Shown here: piece by piece, positions 1 to 6,316 of the stretch
Numbering within the stretch: position 1 is the stretch's first letter
Layout: the number at the start of each line of letters is the position of its first letter
From: Streptomyces californicus
GTDB taxonomy: Bacteria > Actinomycetota > Actinomycetes > Streptomycetales > Streptomycetaceae
Length of the DNA: 13,924 bases
Assembly (NCBI RefSeq): GCF_000717645.1
Contig: NZ_JNZZ01000052.1
Location: forward strand, 1-13,924
Direction of reading: 5' to 3'
Notes under the pieces: model-generated
What the model was told of the DNA's origin: nothing
Database searches by the model: none
Seen by the model: the letters and a program-made list of their open reading frames with translations, nothing else
Program-made: the position numbers and the translations under genes

Positions 1-188
1 CTATCAGACTCTTTCGTGCCTGATTCCCGGTCGAAGCGGGCCCTGCGATTCTGCTTGTTTCGCTTTCCAGGTCTTCGCTTTCACGTTTCCCTTTCCGGCG
101 AGTCCGACTCTATCAGATCCTTTCGGGCCTGATTCCCAGTCAGCGGGGCTTGTCTTCCCGGCTGTTGGGCCGTTCCGACGAGTGAGAC
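1..188 (-). repeat. Two imperfect copies of a leader element, period 109 bp
   Basis: Bases 1-40 and 110-148 are near-copies, starting CTATCAGA(CT/TC)CTTTCG and continuing through CCTGATTCCC. Similarity resumes at the far end of each unit, with TTCCGGCGAGT near 94-104 and TTCCGACGAGT near 173-183. In RNA read on the minus strand, each copy (24-3 and 133-112) folds into a 9-bp stem with one mismatch, closed by a GAAA tetraloop. In the internal copy, TAGAGTC follows the hairpin. The window edge cuts the other copy. Confidence 0.7.
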
Positions 189-217
189 ATTAGCGGATTC
201 CTGCGCCCCGACGCTAA
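187..217 (-). promoter_or_regulatory. Candidate second rRNA promoter
   Basis: The minus strand carries TAATGT (192-187), a good -10 box. The best -35 candidate is TTAGCG (217-212) at a 19-bp spacing, which is a weak match. A 7-bp inverted repeat, ATTAGCG (189-195) and CGCTAAT (212-218), spans both boxes. Streptomyces rRNA operons are known to have several tandem promoters, so a second one is expected here. The assignment is tentative because of the poor -35. Confidence 0.4.
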
Positions 218-367
218 TCGGGGTGCGTCCCTTCGAACGCGGATTCCTCATTCCGTGCAGGCGCACGAAAAGGCATGCGACCAGAAGTCGCGTGTCTGTC
301 GTGGTTACTGCGGAATGGCTGTCCGGGGACCGACCGGGGTCGGCGCTCACGTCGGACAACTCGGAGC

Positions 368-396
368 ACACTACGGATCCGCCGGGGGCGTGTCAA
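368..396 (-). promoter_or_regulatory. Strong sigma-70-type promoter, candidate rRNA p1
   Basis: On the minus strand there is a perfect -35 TTGACA (396-391), a 17-bp spacer, and a -10 TAGTGT (373-368) matching TANNNT. Transcription would start near 361. This is the best match in the window to the consensus for HrdB, the main Streptomyces sigma factor. It lies only 21 bp past the proC stop and points into the putative rRNA leader. The -35 box occupies the loop of the inverted repeat at 379-406. Confidence 0.75.
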
Positions 397-406
397 CCCC
401 CGGCGG
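379..406 (-). terminator. GC-rich hairpin downstream of proC
   Basis: A perfect 10-bp inverted repeat, CCGCCGGGGG (379-388) and CCCCCGGCGG (397-406), encloses an 8-base loop. It begins 11 bp after the proC stop. No T-run follows on the minus strand, as is common for Streptomyces hairpin terminators. The loop on the minus strand reads TTGACACG, so the hairpin contains the -35 box of the downstream promoter. It may act as terminator, promoter-shaping element, or both. Confidence 0.6.
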
Positions 407-416
407 GAGCGGTCGG

Positions 417-1226
417 TCAGCCGTTGCCGGAGGCCAGTTCGCGGCTGCGGTCGCGGGCCGCCTCCAGGGCGGCGATGAGGGCAGCGCGGACCCCGTGGTT
501 CTCCAGTTCGCGGATGGCGCTGATCGTCGTGCCGGCCGGGCTGGTCACGGCCTCGCGGAGCTTCACCGGGTGCTCTCCGCTGTCCCGGAGCATGACGGCC
601 GCGCCGATGGCGGCCTGGACGATGAGGTCGTGGGCCTGGGCGCGGGGCAGGCCGAGCAGGATGCCCGCGTCGGTCATGGCCTCCACCAGGAAGTAGAAGT
701 AGGCGGGGCCGGAGCCGGAGAGGGCGGTGGCCGCGTCCTGCTGGGACTCCGGAACGCGCAGGGTCTTGCCGACGCCGCCGAAGATCTCCTCGGCGGTGGC
801 CAGGTGCTCGCCGATGGCGTGGCTGCCGGCGGAGATGACGGACATGCCCTCGTCGACGAGGACCGGGGTGTTCGGCATGACCCGGACGACCGGGGTTCCG
901 GCGGTGAGCCGGTCCTCGATGAACGCGGTGGTGATGCCGGCCGCGGCGGAGATGACCAGCCGGTCGGCGGTGACGTGCGGGGCCAGCTCGTCCAGGAGCT
1001 TGCCCATGTCCTGCGGCTTGACCGCGAGGATGAGGACGTCGGCGTTCTTGGCCGCCTCGGCGTTGGTGACGGACTCGACCCCGTACCGCGTGTGCAGTTC
1101 ACGGGCCCGGTCCGCGCGGCGGGTGGTCACCAGGAGGTGAGCCGGTCGCCAGCCCGCCCGGATCATCCCGCTGAGCAGGGCCTCGCCGATCTTGCCGGTG
1201 CCAAGAACTGCGACTGTCTGGGTCAT
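417..1226 (-). CDS. proC: Pyrroline-5-carboxylate reductase
   Basis: Catalyses the last step of proline synthesis in the cytosol: NAD(P)H-dependent reduction of 1-pyrroline-5-carboxylate to L-proline. The 269-residue product has the family's usual length. A Rossmann glycine motif GTGKIG lies at residues 9-14, LAVKP at 68-71 and VMPNTP at 116-121. The C-terminal dimer domain holds the P5CR signature, with LSGSGPAYFYF at 169-179 and SPAGTTISAIRELE at 229-242. The ATG at 1226 is preceded by GGAGGG about 8 nt upstream. The ABC permease gene ends 79 bp upstream in the same direction, so readthrough from that unit is possible. The hairpin at 379-406 would end the transcript. Assignment is secure. 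Confidence 0.96.
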   Translation of the reverse strand: MTQTVAVLGTGKIGEALLSGMIRAGWRPAHLLVTTRRADRARELHTRYGVESVTNAEAAKNADVLILAVKPQDMGKLLDELAPHVTADRLVISAAAGITTAFIEDRLTAGTPVVRVMPNTPVLVDEGMSVISAGSHAIGEHLATAEEIFGGVGKTLRVPESQQDAATALSGSGPAYFYFLVEAMTDAGILLGLPRAQAHDLIVQAAIGAAVMLRDSGEHPVKLREAVTSPAGTTISAIRELENHGVRAALIAALEAARDRSRELASGNG

Positions 1227-1305
1227 GCGTTCACCCTCCGGGCGGTGCTGGGGCTGTGCTCTGGGCCGGACCGTGCTGCTTCCCCGTCATCCTCGCATCG
1301 GGCGT

Positions 1306-2028
1306 TCACGGTGTCCGGCGGCGGAGGGTGACCGCTCCGAGGCAGAGGACCAGCAGGGCGCTGCCCGCGACCACGACGACGTCGCGCACGAAGTCGCCGG
1401 TGACCCCGGTGTGGTGGAGGACCTGGTTCATGCCGTCGACGGCGTACGACATGGGGAGGACGTTCGAGATCGCCTCCAGGACGGGGTGCATCGCCTCGCG
1501 CGGGGTGAACAGGCCGCACAGCAGGAGCTGGGGGAAGATCACCGCCGGCATGAACTGGACCGCCTGGAACTCGGAGGCGGCGAACGCCGAGACGAACAGG
1601 CCGAGCGCGGTCCCGAGCAGGGCGTCGAGCAGGGCGACCAGGAGCAGCAGCCAGGGCGAGCCGGCGACGTCCAGGCCCAGCAGCCATACGGAGACCGCGG
1701 TGGCGAGCGCCGACTGGACGACCGCGACCGCGCCGAACGCGAGGGCGTACCCCCCGATCAGGCCGCCCTTGCCGAGCGGGAGGGAGAGGAGGCGTTCGAG
1801 GGTGCCCGAGGTCCGTTCGCGCAGGGTGGCGATCGAGGTCACCAGGAACATCGTGATCAGCGGGAAGATCCCGAGGAGGGAGGCCCCGATGGAGTCGAAG
1901 GTCCCGGCCGCCCCGTCGAAGACGTAACGGAGCAGGGTGATCAGCAAAACCGGGACGATCACCAGCAGCGCGATCGTGCGGGGGTCGTGGGCCAGCTGGC
2001 GCAGGACGCGGCCGGCGGTGGCGGTCAT
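1306..2028 (-). CDS. ABC-2 type transporter permease
   Basis: Membrane subunit of an ABC exporter, paired with the ATPase immediately upstream. The 240-residue product shows about six hydrophobic segments, near residues 18-37, 46-67, 91-117, 124-150, 158-176 and 214-235. The cytoplasmic motif ERTSGTLERLLSLPL at 71-85 is typical of ABC-2 permeases of the drug/daunorubicin-export type. The start is the ATG at 2028, with AGGAGG about 8 nt upstream. It overlaps the ATPase stop as ATGA (2028-2025), indicating translational coupling. A longer open frame upstream runs through the ATPase gene and is not the start. The substrate cannot be told from sequence; a small hydrophobic compound or drug is a family-level guess. 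Confidence 0.88.
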   Translation of the reverse strand: MTATAGRVLRQLAHDPRTIALLVIVPVLLITLLRYVFDGAAGTFDSIGASLLGIFPLITMFLVTSIATLRERTSGTLERLLSLPLGKGGLIGGYALAFGAVAVVQSALATAVSVWLLGLDVAGSPWLLLLVALLDALLGTALGLFVSAFAASEFQAVQFMPAVIFPQLLLCGLFTPREAMHPVLEAISNVLPMSYAVDGMNQVLHHTGVTGDFVRDVVVVAGSALLVLCLGAVTLRRRTP

Positions 2029-2822
2029 CGGGGGGCCTCCTCGGTACGGGGCGCGGCCGCGTCGACCAGGTGGAGGAACGCGTCCTCGACGGTCTCCGCC
2101 CCGGTGCGGTCCCGCAGGGCTTCGGGGGTGTCCTCGGCGAGGATGCGGCCCTCCCGCATGAGGAGGAGGCGGTGGCAGCGTTCGGCCTCGTCCATGACGT
2201 GCGAGGAGATCAGCAGCGCGGTGGAGCGGTCGGCGGCCAGGCGGTGGAAGAGGTCCCACAGGCCCCGGCGGAGTACGGGGTCGAGCCCGACGGTCGGTTC
2301 GTCCAGGACCAGCAGATCCGGGGTGCCGAGGAGGGCGACCGCGAGGGAGACGCGGCTGCGCTGCCCGCCGGAGAGCGCGCCGGCGAGGGCGTCCGCGTGG
2401 CTCGTGAGGTCGACGTCCCCGATGGCGCGGGCGACGGCGTCGCGCCGGGCGTCCCGGTGGGCGCGGCCGGGGTGCAGGACGGCCGCGAAGTAGTCGAGGT
2501 TCTGGCGGACGGTGAGGTCGGTGTAGACGGAGGGCGCCTGGGTGACGTAGCCGATGCGGGGGCGCAGGGCGGGGTCCCCGGCGGGGCGGCCCAGGACGTC
2601 GAGGCGGCCGGTGACCTTGGCCTGGGTGCCGACCACCGCGCGCATGAGCGTGGTCTTTCCGCAGCCCGAGGGGCCGAGGAGGCCGGTGATGCGGCCGGGG
2701 CGGACGGTGAAGTCGAGGCCGCGCAGGACGGTGCGGTCGCCCCGGACGACGGTGAGGCCGCGGGCTTCGATCGCCGGGTCGGGGGGTGGCGGTGGTGCGG
2801 GCGCGGGTTCAGAATTCATCAT
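2025..2822 (-). CDS. ABC transporter ATP-binding protein
   Basis: Cytoplasmic ATPase that powers the ABC-2 permease encoded next. In the 265-residue product, Walker A is GPSGCGKT (50-57), the Q-loop glutamine is Q95, the signature is LSGGQ (150-154), Walker B is LLVLDEP (170-176) and the H-loop histidine is H208. A Pro-rich N-terminus (residues 7-16) precedes the domain. I chose the ATG at 2822 because a -10-like AACAAT ends 8 nt upstream and TTGACG lies 17 bp further on. That puts the predicted transcription start at the start codon, and no good Shine-Dalgarno is present. The ATG at 2819 or a TTG at 2882 are alternatives, but the TTG lies upstream of the promoter. A perfect inverted repeat covers the start codon, suggesting repression by an unlinked regulator. 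Confidence 0.9.
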   Translation of the reverse strand: MMNSEPAPAPPPPPDPAIEARGLTVVRGDRTVLRGLDFTVRPGRITGLLGPSGCGKTTLMRAVVGTQAKVTGRLDVLGRPAGDPALRPRIGYVTQAPSVYTDLTVRQNLDYFAAVLHPGRAHRDARRDAVARAIGDVDLTSHADALAGALSGGQRSRVSLAVALLGTPDLLVLDEPTVGLDPVLRRGLWDLFHRLAADRSTALLISSHVMDEAERCHRLLLMREGRILAEDTPEALRDRTGAETVEDAFLHLVDAAAPRTEEAPR

Positions 2823-2832
2823 GTGATGAATT
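2813..2832. promoter_or_regulatory. Perfect 9-bp inverted repeat, putative operator
   Basis: AATTCATCA (2813-2821) and TGATGAATT (2824-2832) form perfect arms around a 2-bp centre. The site is strikingly AT-rich for this genome. It overlaps the -10 box, the predicted transcription start and the first codons of the ATPase gene, which is ideal for a dimeric repressor. No regulator gene lies next to it in the window, so the protein that binds is unknown. Confidence 0.65.
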
Positions 2833-2858
2833 GTTCTCGTGGCGCGTCCTCCCGTCAA
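2822..2858 (-). promoter_or_regulatory. Leaderless promoter of the ABC transporter genes
   Basis: On the minus strand there is TTGACG (2858-2853), a 17-bp spacer, and AACAAT (2835-2830, four of six matches to TATAAT). Seven bases then separate it from the ATG at 2822. This spacing predicts that transcription begins at the A of the start codon. The -35 box matches consensus at five of six positions. Confidence 0.6.
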
Positions 2859-2876
2859 GGGGCGGGAGGGTCGGGG

Positions 2877-2913
2877 AAACAAATCAGCCCGCCGGCGCGG
2901 TGCCGGCGGGCTG
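2877..2913 (-). terminator. Rho-independent terminator of the small membrane protein gene
   Basis: A perfect 12-bp stem, CAGCCCGCCGGC (2885-2896) and GCCGGCGGGCTG (2902-2913), has a 5-base loop. On the minus strand it is followed by ATTTGTTT (2884-2877). It is the clearest intrinsic terminator in the window. It sits between the membrane protein stop (2963) and the ABC promoter, insulating the two units. Confidence 0.85.
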
Positions 2914-2930
2914 GTGAGGAGGGGAGGGGC

Positions 2931-2962
2931 GAGGTGGCGAGGTGGCGAGGTGGCGCGGTGGG
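2931..2962. repeat. 8-bp tandem repeat
   Basis: GAGGTGGC is repeated three times exactly (2931-2954), followed by a degenerate fourth unit. It lies in the 3' untranslated region of the membrane protein gene and abuts its stop codon at 2963-2965. The copies look like replication slippage. No function is evident. Confidence 0.7.
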
Positions 2963-3499
2963 TCAGCGGCGCTTCGGGCGTTTGCGGGCCGCCGGGTTCC
3001 CGGTACGGGTCGAGCGGCGCTTCTCGTACTGGGCGCGGGCCGTCTCGTACTCGGCGCGGTGCAGCTTCTCGCCCGGGGCCTCGGTGAGCGAGCGGACGAA
3101 GTAGGCGAGGAGCGAGCCGATGAACCCGATCGACTTCAGGCCGCGCAGGGCGTCCTCGCGGGACGGGTCCTTCGGGCGGGCGCCGAACCCCTCCCAGGTC
3201 TTGCGGAAGGCGATGGCGCTGCAGATGGAGAACATCGCGATGACCAGCGCTCCGACGAAGCCGCCGACGTCCGCGATCTCCAGCCCCTCGTAGGCGAAGC
3301 GCAGGACGAAGCAGGCGGCCACGGCGGCGGCCAGCGAGCCGAGGGCGACGCCCGCGCGGCGCAGCCCGTAACCGCCGTCGTGGTCGACCCAGGTCGTACC
3401 GAAGAAGCGGATCGGCTCGGGCCGGGGGCCGGAGGGTGTTCCTCCGGAGGCCGGGGTGCCGGAGGGCGGGGTGCCGGGGGCTGCGCTGTTCTCGCTCAC
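2963..3499 (-). CDS. Small integral membrane protein of unknown function
   Basis: I do not recognise a characterised family, though similar small membrane proteins occur in Streptomyces. The 178-residue product starts with a Gly/Ser/Thr/Pro-rich tail (residues 8-27), encoded by about three copies of a 15-bp unit. It has hydrophobic segments near 48-68 and 76-98, and a weaker one near 119-138. The C-terminus is strongly basic, ending RKRPKRR. The GTG at 3499 has no Shine-Dalgarno, but GATAAT lies 7 nt upstream, suggesting a leaderless message. A strong terminator follows. Function is unknown. Confidence 0.78.
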   Translation of the reverse strand: MSENSAAPGTPPSGTPASGGTPSGPRPEPIRFFGTTWVDHDGGYGLRRAGVALGSLAAAVAACFVLRFAYEGLEIADVGGFVGALVIAMFSICSAIAFRKTWEGFGARPKDPSREDALRGLKSIGFIGSLLAYFVRSLTEAPGEKLHRAEYETARAQYEKRRSTRTGNPAARKRPKRR

Positions 3500-3506
3500 G
3501 GGGTCG

Positions 3507-3512
3507 ATTATC
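3507..3512 (-). promoter_or_regulatory. -10 box for the small membrane protein, leaderless start
   Basis: GATAAT on the minus strand (3512-3507) is followed by seven bases and then the GTG start at 3499, so transcription would start at or next to the start codon. No convincing -35 box is visible about 17 bp upstream, where the arm of the inverted repeat at 3524-3534 lies instead. Confidence 0.45.
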
Positions 3513-3523
3513 CCCGCGCGAAG

Positions 3524-3568
3524 TGTCCGGCGGATCGGGGCGCGGCCCCGGTCACGGTCCGCCGGACA
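3524..3568. repeat. 11-bp inverted repeat with nested hairpin
   Basis: TGTCCGGCGGA (3524-3534) and TCCGCCGGACA (3558-3568) are perfect arms 23 bp apart. The interval holds a second perfect stem, CGGGGC (3536-3541) and GCCCCG (3545-3550). The structure lies between the SH3 gene's terminator and the -10 box of the next gene, overlapping where its -35 should be. It could be a second terminator stage or an operator. Confidence 0.6.
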
Positions 3569-3569
3569 T

Positions 3570-3593
3570 CCCCGGGCCCCGCGAGGCCCGGGG
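3570..3593 (-). terminator. Hairpin terminator of the SH3 protein gene
   Basis: CCCCGGGCC (3570-3578) and GGCCCGGGG (3585-3593) form a perfect 9-bp stem with a 6-base loop. It begins 8 bp past the SH3 gene stop on the minus strand. No T-tract follows, but a second large inverted repeat does. Confidence 0.65.
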
Positions 3594-3601
3594 CGGGTGC
3601 G

Positions 3602-3961
3602 TCAGTCGCAGCGCGGCGCGATGTAGCCGTCACGCCCCGTGTAGACGTAGGCGTCCGCGACGAACTGGCCGTTGGCGATGTTGTCCCAGAGGTTCGACGT
3701 GCCGTAGGGGCCGGTGACCCGCTCCCCCGGCTTCTGGCAGTAGATCGGGATCTTCTGGTCGTAGGGCAGGGTCCTGACGATGCGGTAGCTGGTGCCCGGC
3801 CCGGTGCGGACGTTGACCCGGTAGCCCGGGGCGATCGGGTAGCGGGTTCCGGTCGCGGCGGCCTCCGCGGTGGCCGTGACGGCGTCCGCCGCGGCCACCT
3901 CCCCGGCGCCGTCCACGGCCGCGGCCGCCGCCGGTTCCTGCGTGTTCTCTTCAACGCTCAT
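3602..3961 (-). CDS. SH3-domain protein, no signal peptide
   Basis: A 119-residue protein. An Ala/Glu-rich, low-complexity N-terminus (about 1-38) is followed by a bacterial SH3-like domain (about 41-118). The diagnostic stretch is YRVNVRTGPGTSYRIV (47-62), the N-V-R-x-G-P-x-T core of this fold. NGQFVADAYVYTG lies at 97-109. Cys75 and Cys118 could form a disulfide. Such domains usually bind cell-wall peptides in secreted proteins, yet the N-terminus here is acidic and lacks a hydrophobic signal, which is odd. The ATG at 3961 has GGGGGA about 8 nt upstream. The gene is divergent from the Ser/Thr kinase gene across 132 bp. The domain call is firm; the role is unknown. Confidence 0.82.
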   Translation of the reverse strand: MSVEENTQEPAAAAAVDGAGEVAAADAVTATAEAAATGTRYPIAPGYRVNVRTGPGTSYRIVRTLPYDQKIPIYCQKPGERVTGPYGTSNLWDNIANGQFVADAYVYTGRDGYIAPRCD

Positions 3962-4093
3962 GTGCGTGTCCCCCGTTGAGAATCGCGTACGCCGACGCGT
4001 ACGACGCGCAGGCTAGCAAGCCCCGTGCTTCCCGGACGCACCATCCACTAGGCTCCGTGCGTCGCATGCGCACGAACACACGGGGGTGGGCGG
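3962..4093. promoter_or_regulatory. Divergent promoter region, SH3 gene and kinase gene
   Basis: Toward the kinase, TAGGCT (4049-4054) is a -10 candidate giving a leader of about 33 nt with a G-rich ribosome site just before the ATG at 4094. That leader carries an inverted repeat, CGTGCG (4056-4061) and CGCACG (4069-4074). Toward the SH3 gene, TAGCCT on the minus strand (about 4016-4011) is a -10 candidate. CGCGTACG occurs twice, at 3984-3991 and 3996-4003, a 12-bp direct repeat of a self-complementary core that could be an operator. No good -35 box was found for either gene. Confidence 0.45.
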
Positions 4094-6286
4094 ATGCCGC
4101 CGCTGCGAGAGCCCGGAGCGCATCCGGAAGCGGAGTTTCCGCAGTACGCCGGCGCCTACCGTCTCGAAGCCCTTCTCGGCTCGGGCGGCATGGGGGTCGT
4201 GCATCTGGCGCGCTCGGCCTCGGGGATGCAGCTCGCGGTGAAGGTGGTGCACGCGCCGTACGCGGCGGATCCCGAGTTCCGGGCGCGGTTCCGGCAGGAG
4301 GTCGCGGCCGCGCGGCGGGTCAGCGGTGCGTTCACCGCGCCCGTGGTGGACGCCGATCCGGAGGCCGGCCGGCCCTGGATGGCCACCCTCTACGTCCCCG
4401 GTCCGACGCTCGCCGAGCAGGTGAAGCGGAACGGTCCGCTGTCCCCCGCCGCGCTGCGCAGACTCACCGCGGGGCTGGCCGAGGCGCTGCGGGACATCCA
4501 CCGGGCGGGCGTGATCCACCGCGATCTGAAGCCGAGCAACGTGCTGCTGACCGACGGGGGCCCGAAGGTCATCGACTTCGGGATCTCACGGCCGTACGAC
4601 AGCGATCTGCGCACCGAGACCGGCAAGCTGATCGGCTCGCCGCCGTACATGGCCCCCGAGCAGTTCCAGCGGCCGCGCGAGGTCGGGCCGCCGGTCGACG
4701 TGTTCGCGCTGGGGGCGGTGATCGTGCACGCGGCGACGGGCCGGGGCCCGTTCGACTCGGACAGCCCGTACATCGTGGCGTACCAGGTGGTGCACGACCA
4801 GCCGGATCTGGGCGGGGTGCCCGAGGAGCTGGCCCCGCTGGTGGCCCGGTGCCTGGCGAAGGACCCGGCGGAGCGGCCGACGCCGGACGAGGTGATGGAG
4901 GCGCTGCTGCCCCCGTCGTACGAGGCCGACGCGTTCGTGCCGGCGCAGCGGCGGCGGCCGGCGGTCGCGGTGGTGGTCGGGGCCACGGCGCCGGACGGGG
5001 AGCGGGAGGGCGCGGAGGAGGACACCCATGTGCGCGCCGCGCCCGAGGCCGGCCGCCGGCGGCTGCCGCGTACCCGGCTGGTCGTGGCGGCGGCGCTCCT
5101 GCTGCTGGTGGCGGGCGCGGGCGCCGGGGCGTACGCGGTGTGGGGCGGCGGTGGCGGTGCGGACGTGGGCCGGACCGGGCCGGGGACGGAGGGCCGGGCG
5201 GGCGCCGGGAAGGCCGGGGGCGCGGTCGCCCCGTGGCGTACCGCGCTGCGGACCGGGGGCGGGGGCGGCACGCCGGTGTGCGCGAGCGCGGGTGCGCGGG
5301 GCGCGCTGTACTGCTCGGTGGCCGGGACCGGCACGGTCAGGATCGATCCGGCGGACGGCCGCGTGCTGTGGTCGGCCCCCTCCGCGTCGTCGCGGGAGGT
5401 GCGGGCCCCGGTCGTCTCGGGCCCGGTCGTGCTGTCCGCCGGGCCGGACGGCAGGCTGCGCGCCCTCGACCCGGTGAAGGGGACCGCCGTACGGGAGACC
5501 GCGCTGCCCGCGCGTCCGGGGGCGGCGTTCCCGGCGGGCGACGCCCTGCTGACCGTGGCGGAGAACGGCACGGTGACGGCGCTGGACGGGGCGAGCGGGG
5601 CGACGCGCTGGAAGAAGCCTCTGGTGGGGCACGTACGGCCGGACTTCGCGCTGTACGACCCGGATTCCGGGCTCGCCTACGCCTTCGAGCACACCCCGTC
5701 CGGCACCGCGACCCTCGTGACGGCGGTGGACGCGGCGAGCGGCCGGGCCGCGTGGCAGCGGCAGGTGGACGGGGTGCTCACGCCGGTCGCCACGGCCGGG
5801 GCCGGGGAGCTGGTGCTGACGGCGATGGACGAGAACTCGGACACGGCGGAGCTGGTCCGGTACGCCCCCGCGACCGGCGCGTCCGCCCGGATCGCACTGC
5901 CGTTCGCCCTGGACGGGCCGCAGGTGGCGATGGCCGGGGAGGTGGCATACCTGCTGGCGCGGGGCGGCTCGCTGCTCGCCGTGGACACGGGGGCGGCCGG
6001 GGCGGAGGCGGAGCTGTGGCGGCTGGAGACCGGGGTCGGGCGGGCGTCCGCCCCGGTGCTCGGGGAGGGCGGCCGGCTGTACTTCTCCGCCGCCGACGGG
6101 CGGCTGCTGGCCGTCGACAGGGAGCGCGGCGCGCTGGTGGGGCAGACCCGGGCGCGGCTGAGCGGCGGGAAGCTCGCGTACGCCTCGGATCTGCCCGCGC
6201 CGGTGACGGCGGGGCGGCTGGTCGTGGGCAGCGCGCCGGACGGGTCGGTCTTCGCCGTGGACGGGGCGGACCCGGGGGGCTGGTGA
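4094..6286 (+). CDS. Membrane-anchored Ser/Thr protein kinase with PQQ-type beta-propeller ectodomain
   Basis: Eukaryotic-type (Hanks) kinase, 730 residues. The kinase domain is at about 22-272: glycine loop GSGGMG (29-34), catalytic lysine K50 in LAVK, HRDLKPSN at 142-149 with catalytic D144, DFG at 161-163, APEQ at 187-190. All key residues are present, so it should be active. A linker rich in charged residues leads to one membrane helix (about 329-350). A Gly-rich stretch follows, then repeated beta strands with A-x-D-x-x-x-G-x-x-x-W units (about 395-727), as in PQQ-like propellers. The predicted topology is kinase inside, propeller outside, suggesting an envelope sensor. It lacks the PASTA repeats of PknB. 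The start is the ATG at 4094 behind a G-rich stretch. It converges on ilvD. Ligand and substrates are unknown. Confidence 0.93.
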   Translation: MPPLREPGAHPEAEFPQYAGAYRLEALLGSGGMGVVHLARSASGMQLAVKVVHAPYAADPEFRARFRQEVAAARRVSGAFTAPVVDADPEAGRPWMATLYVPGPTLAEQVKRNGPLSPAALRRLTAGLAEALRDIHRAGVIHRDLKPSNVLLTDGGPKVIDFGISRPYDSDLRTETGKLIGSPPYMAPEQFQRPREVGPPVDVFALGAVIVHAATGRGPFDSDSPYIVAYQVVHDQPDLGGVPEELAPLVARCLAKDPAERPTPDEVMEALLPPSYEADAFVPAQRRRPAVAVVVGATAPDGEREGAEEDTHVRAAPEAGRRRLPRTRLVVAAALLLLVAGAGAGAYAVWGGGGGADVGRTGPGTEGRAGAGKAGGAVAPWRTALRTGGGGGTPVCASAGARGALYCSVAGTGTVRIDPADGRVLWSAPSASSREVRAPVVSGPVVLSAGPDGRLRALDPVKGTAVRETALPARPGAAFPAGDALLTVAENGTVTALDGASGATRWKKPLVGHVRPDFALYDPDSGLAYAFEHTPSGTATLVTAVDAASGRAAWQRQVDGVLTPVATAGAGELVLTAMDENSDTAELVRYAPATGASARIALPFALDGPQVAMAGEVAYLLARGGSLLAVDTGAAGAEAELWRLETGVGRASAPVLGEGGRLYFSAADGRLLAVDRERGALVGQTRARLSGGKLAYASDLPAPVTAGRLVVGSAPDGSVFAVDGADPGGW

Positions 6287-6316
6287 GCGGCCGATGCGCG
6301 CCGGTCCACGCCGGGG

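Larger units (their letters stand above)
1..416 (-). promoter_or_regulatory. Probable rRNA operon promoter and leader region (16S gene beyond left edge)
   Basis: No protein gene is credible here. Read on the minus strand, the stretch from about 150 down to 1 is A/G-rich and holds elements such as AAAGCGAAGACCTGGAAAGC and GAGTCTGATAG. I recognise these from the region upstream of Streptomyces 16S rRNA genes; this is recall, not a search. It fits the near-consensus promoter at 396-368, a second -10 box at 192-187, and two copies of a leader hairpin element 109 bp apart. The rRNA operon would then be read leftward, out of the window, in the same direction as proC. The 16S gene itself is not in the window. 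The base composition, less GC-rich than the flanking genes, also fits an rRNA control region. Alternative: an unrelated repeated intergenic region. Confidence 0.72.

Noticed and set aside
81..371. Open frame of 96 codons on the minus strand
   Set aside because: It lies across the putative rRNA promoters and leader hairpins, matches no family I know, and has no ribosome site. Spurious.
255..1331. Long open frame antisense to proC
   Set aside because: It shadows proC in another frame, a usual result of high GC at third codon positions. The product is Gly/Asp-rich low complexity.
2813..2832. Transposon or insertion-sequence end
   Set aside because: The repeat is short and centred, has no transposase or target duplication nearby, and sits exactly on a promoter, so an operator fits better.
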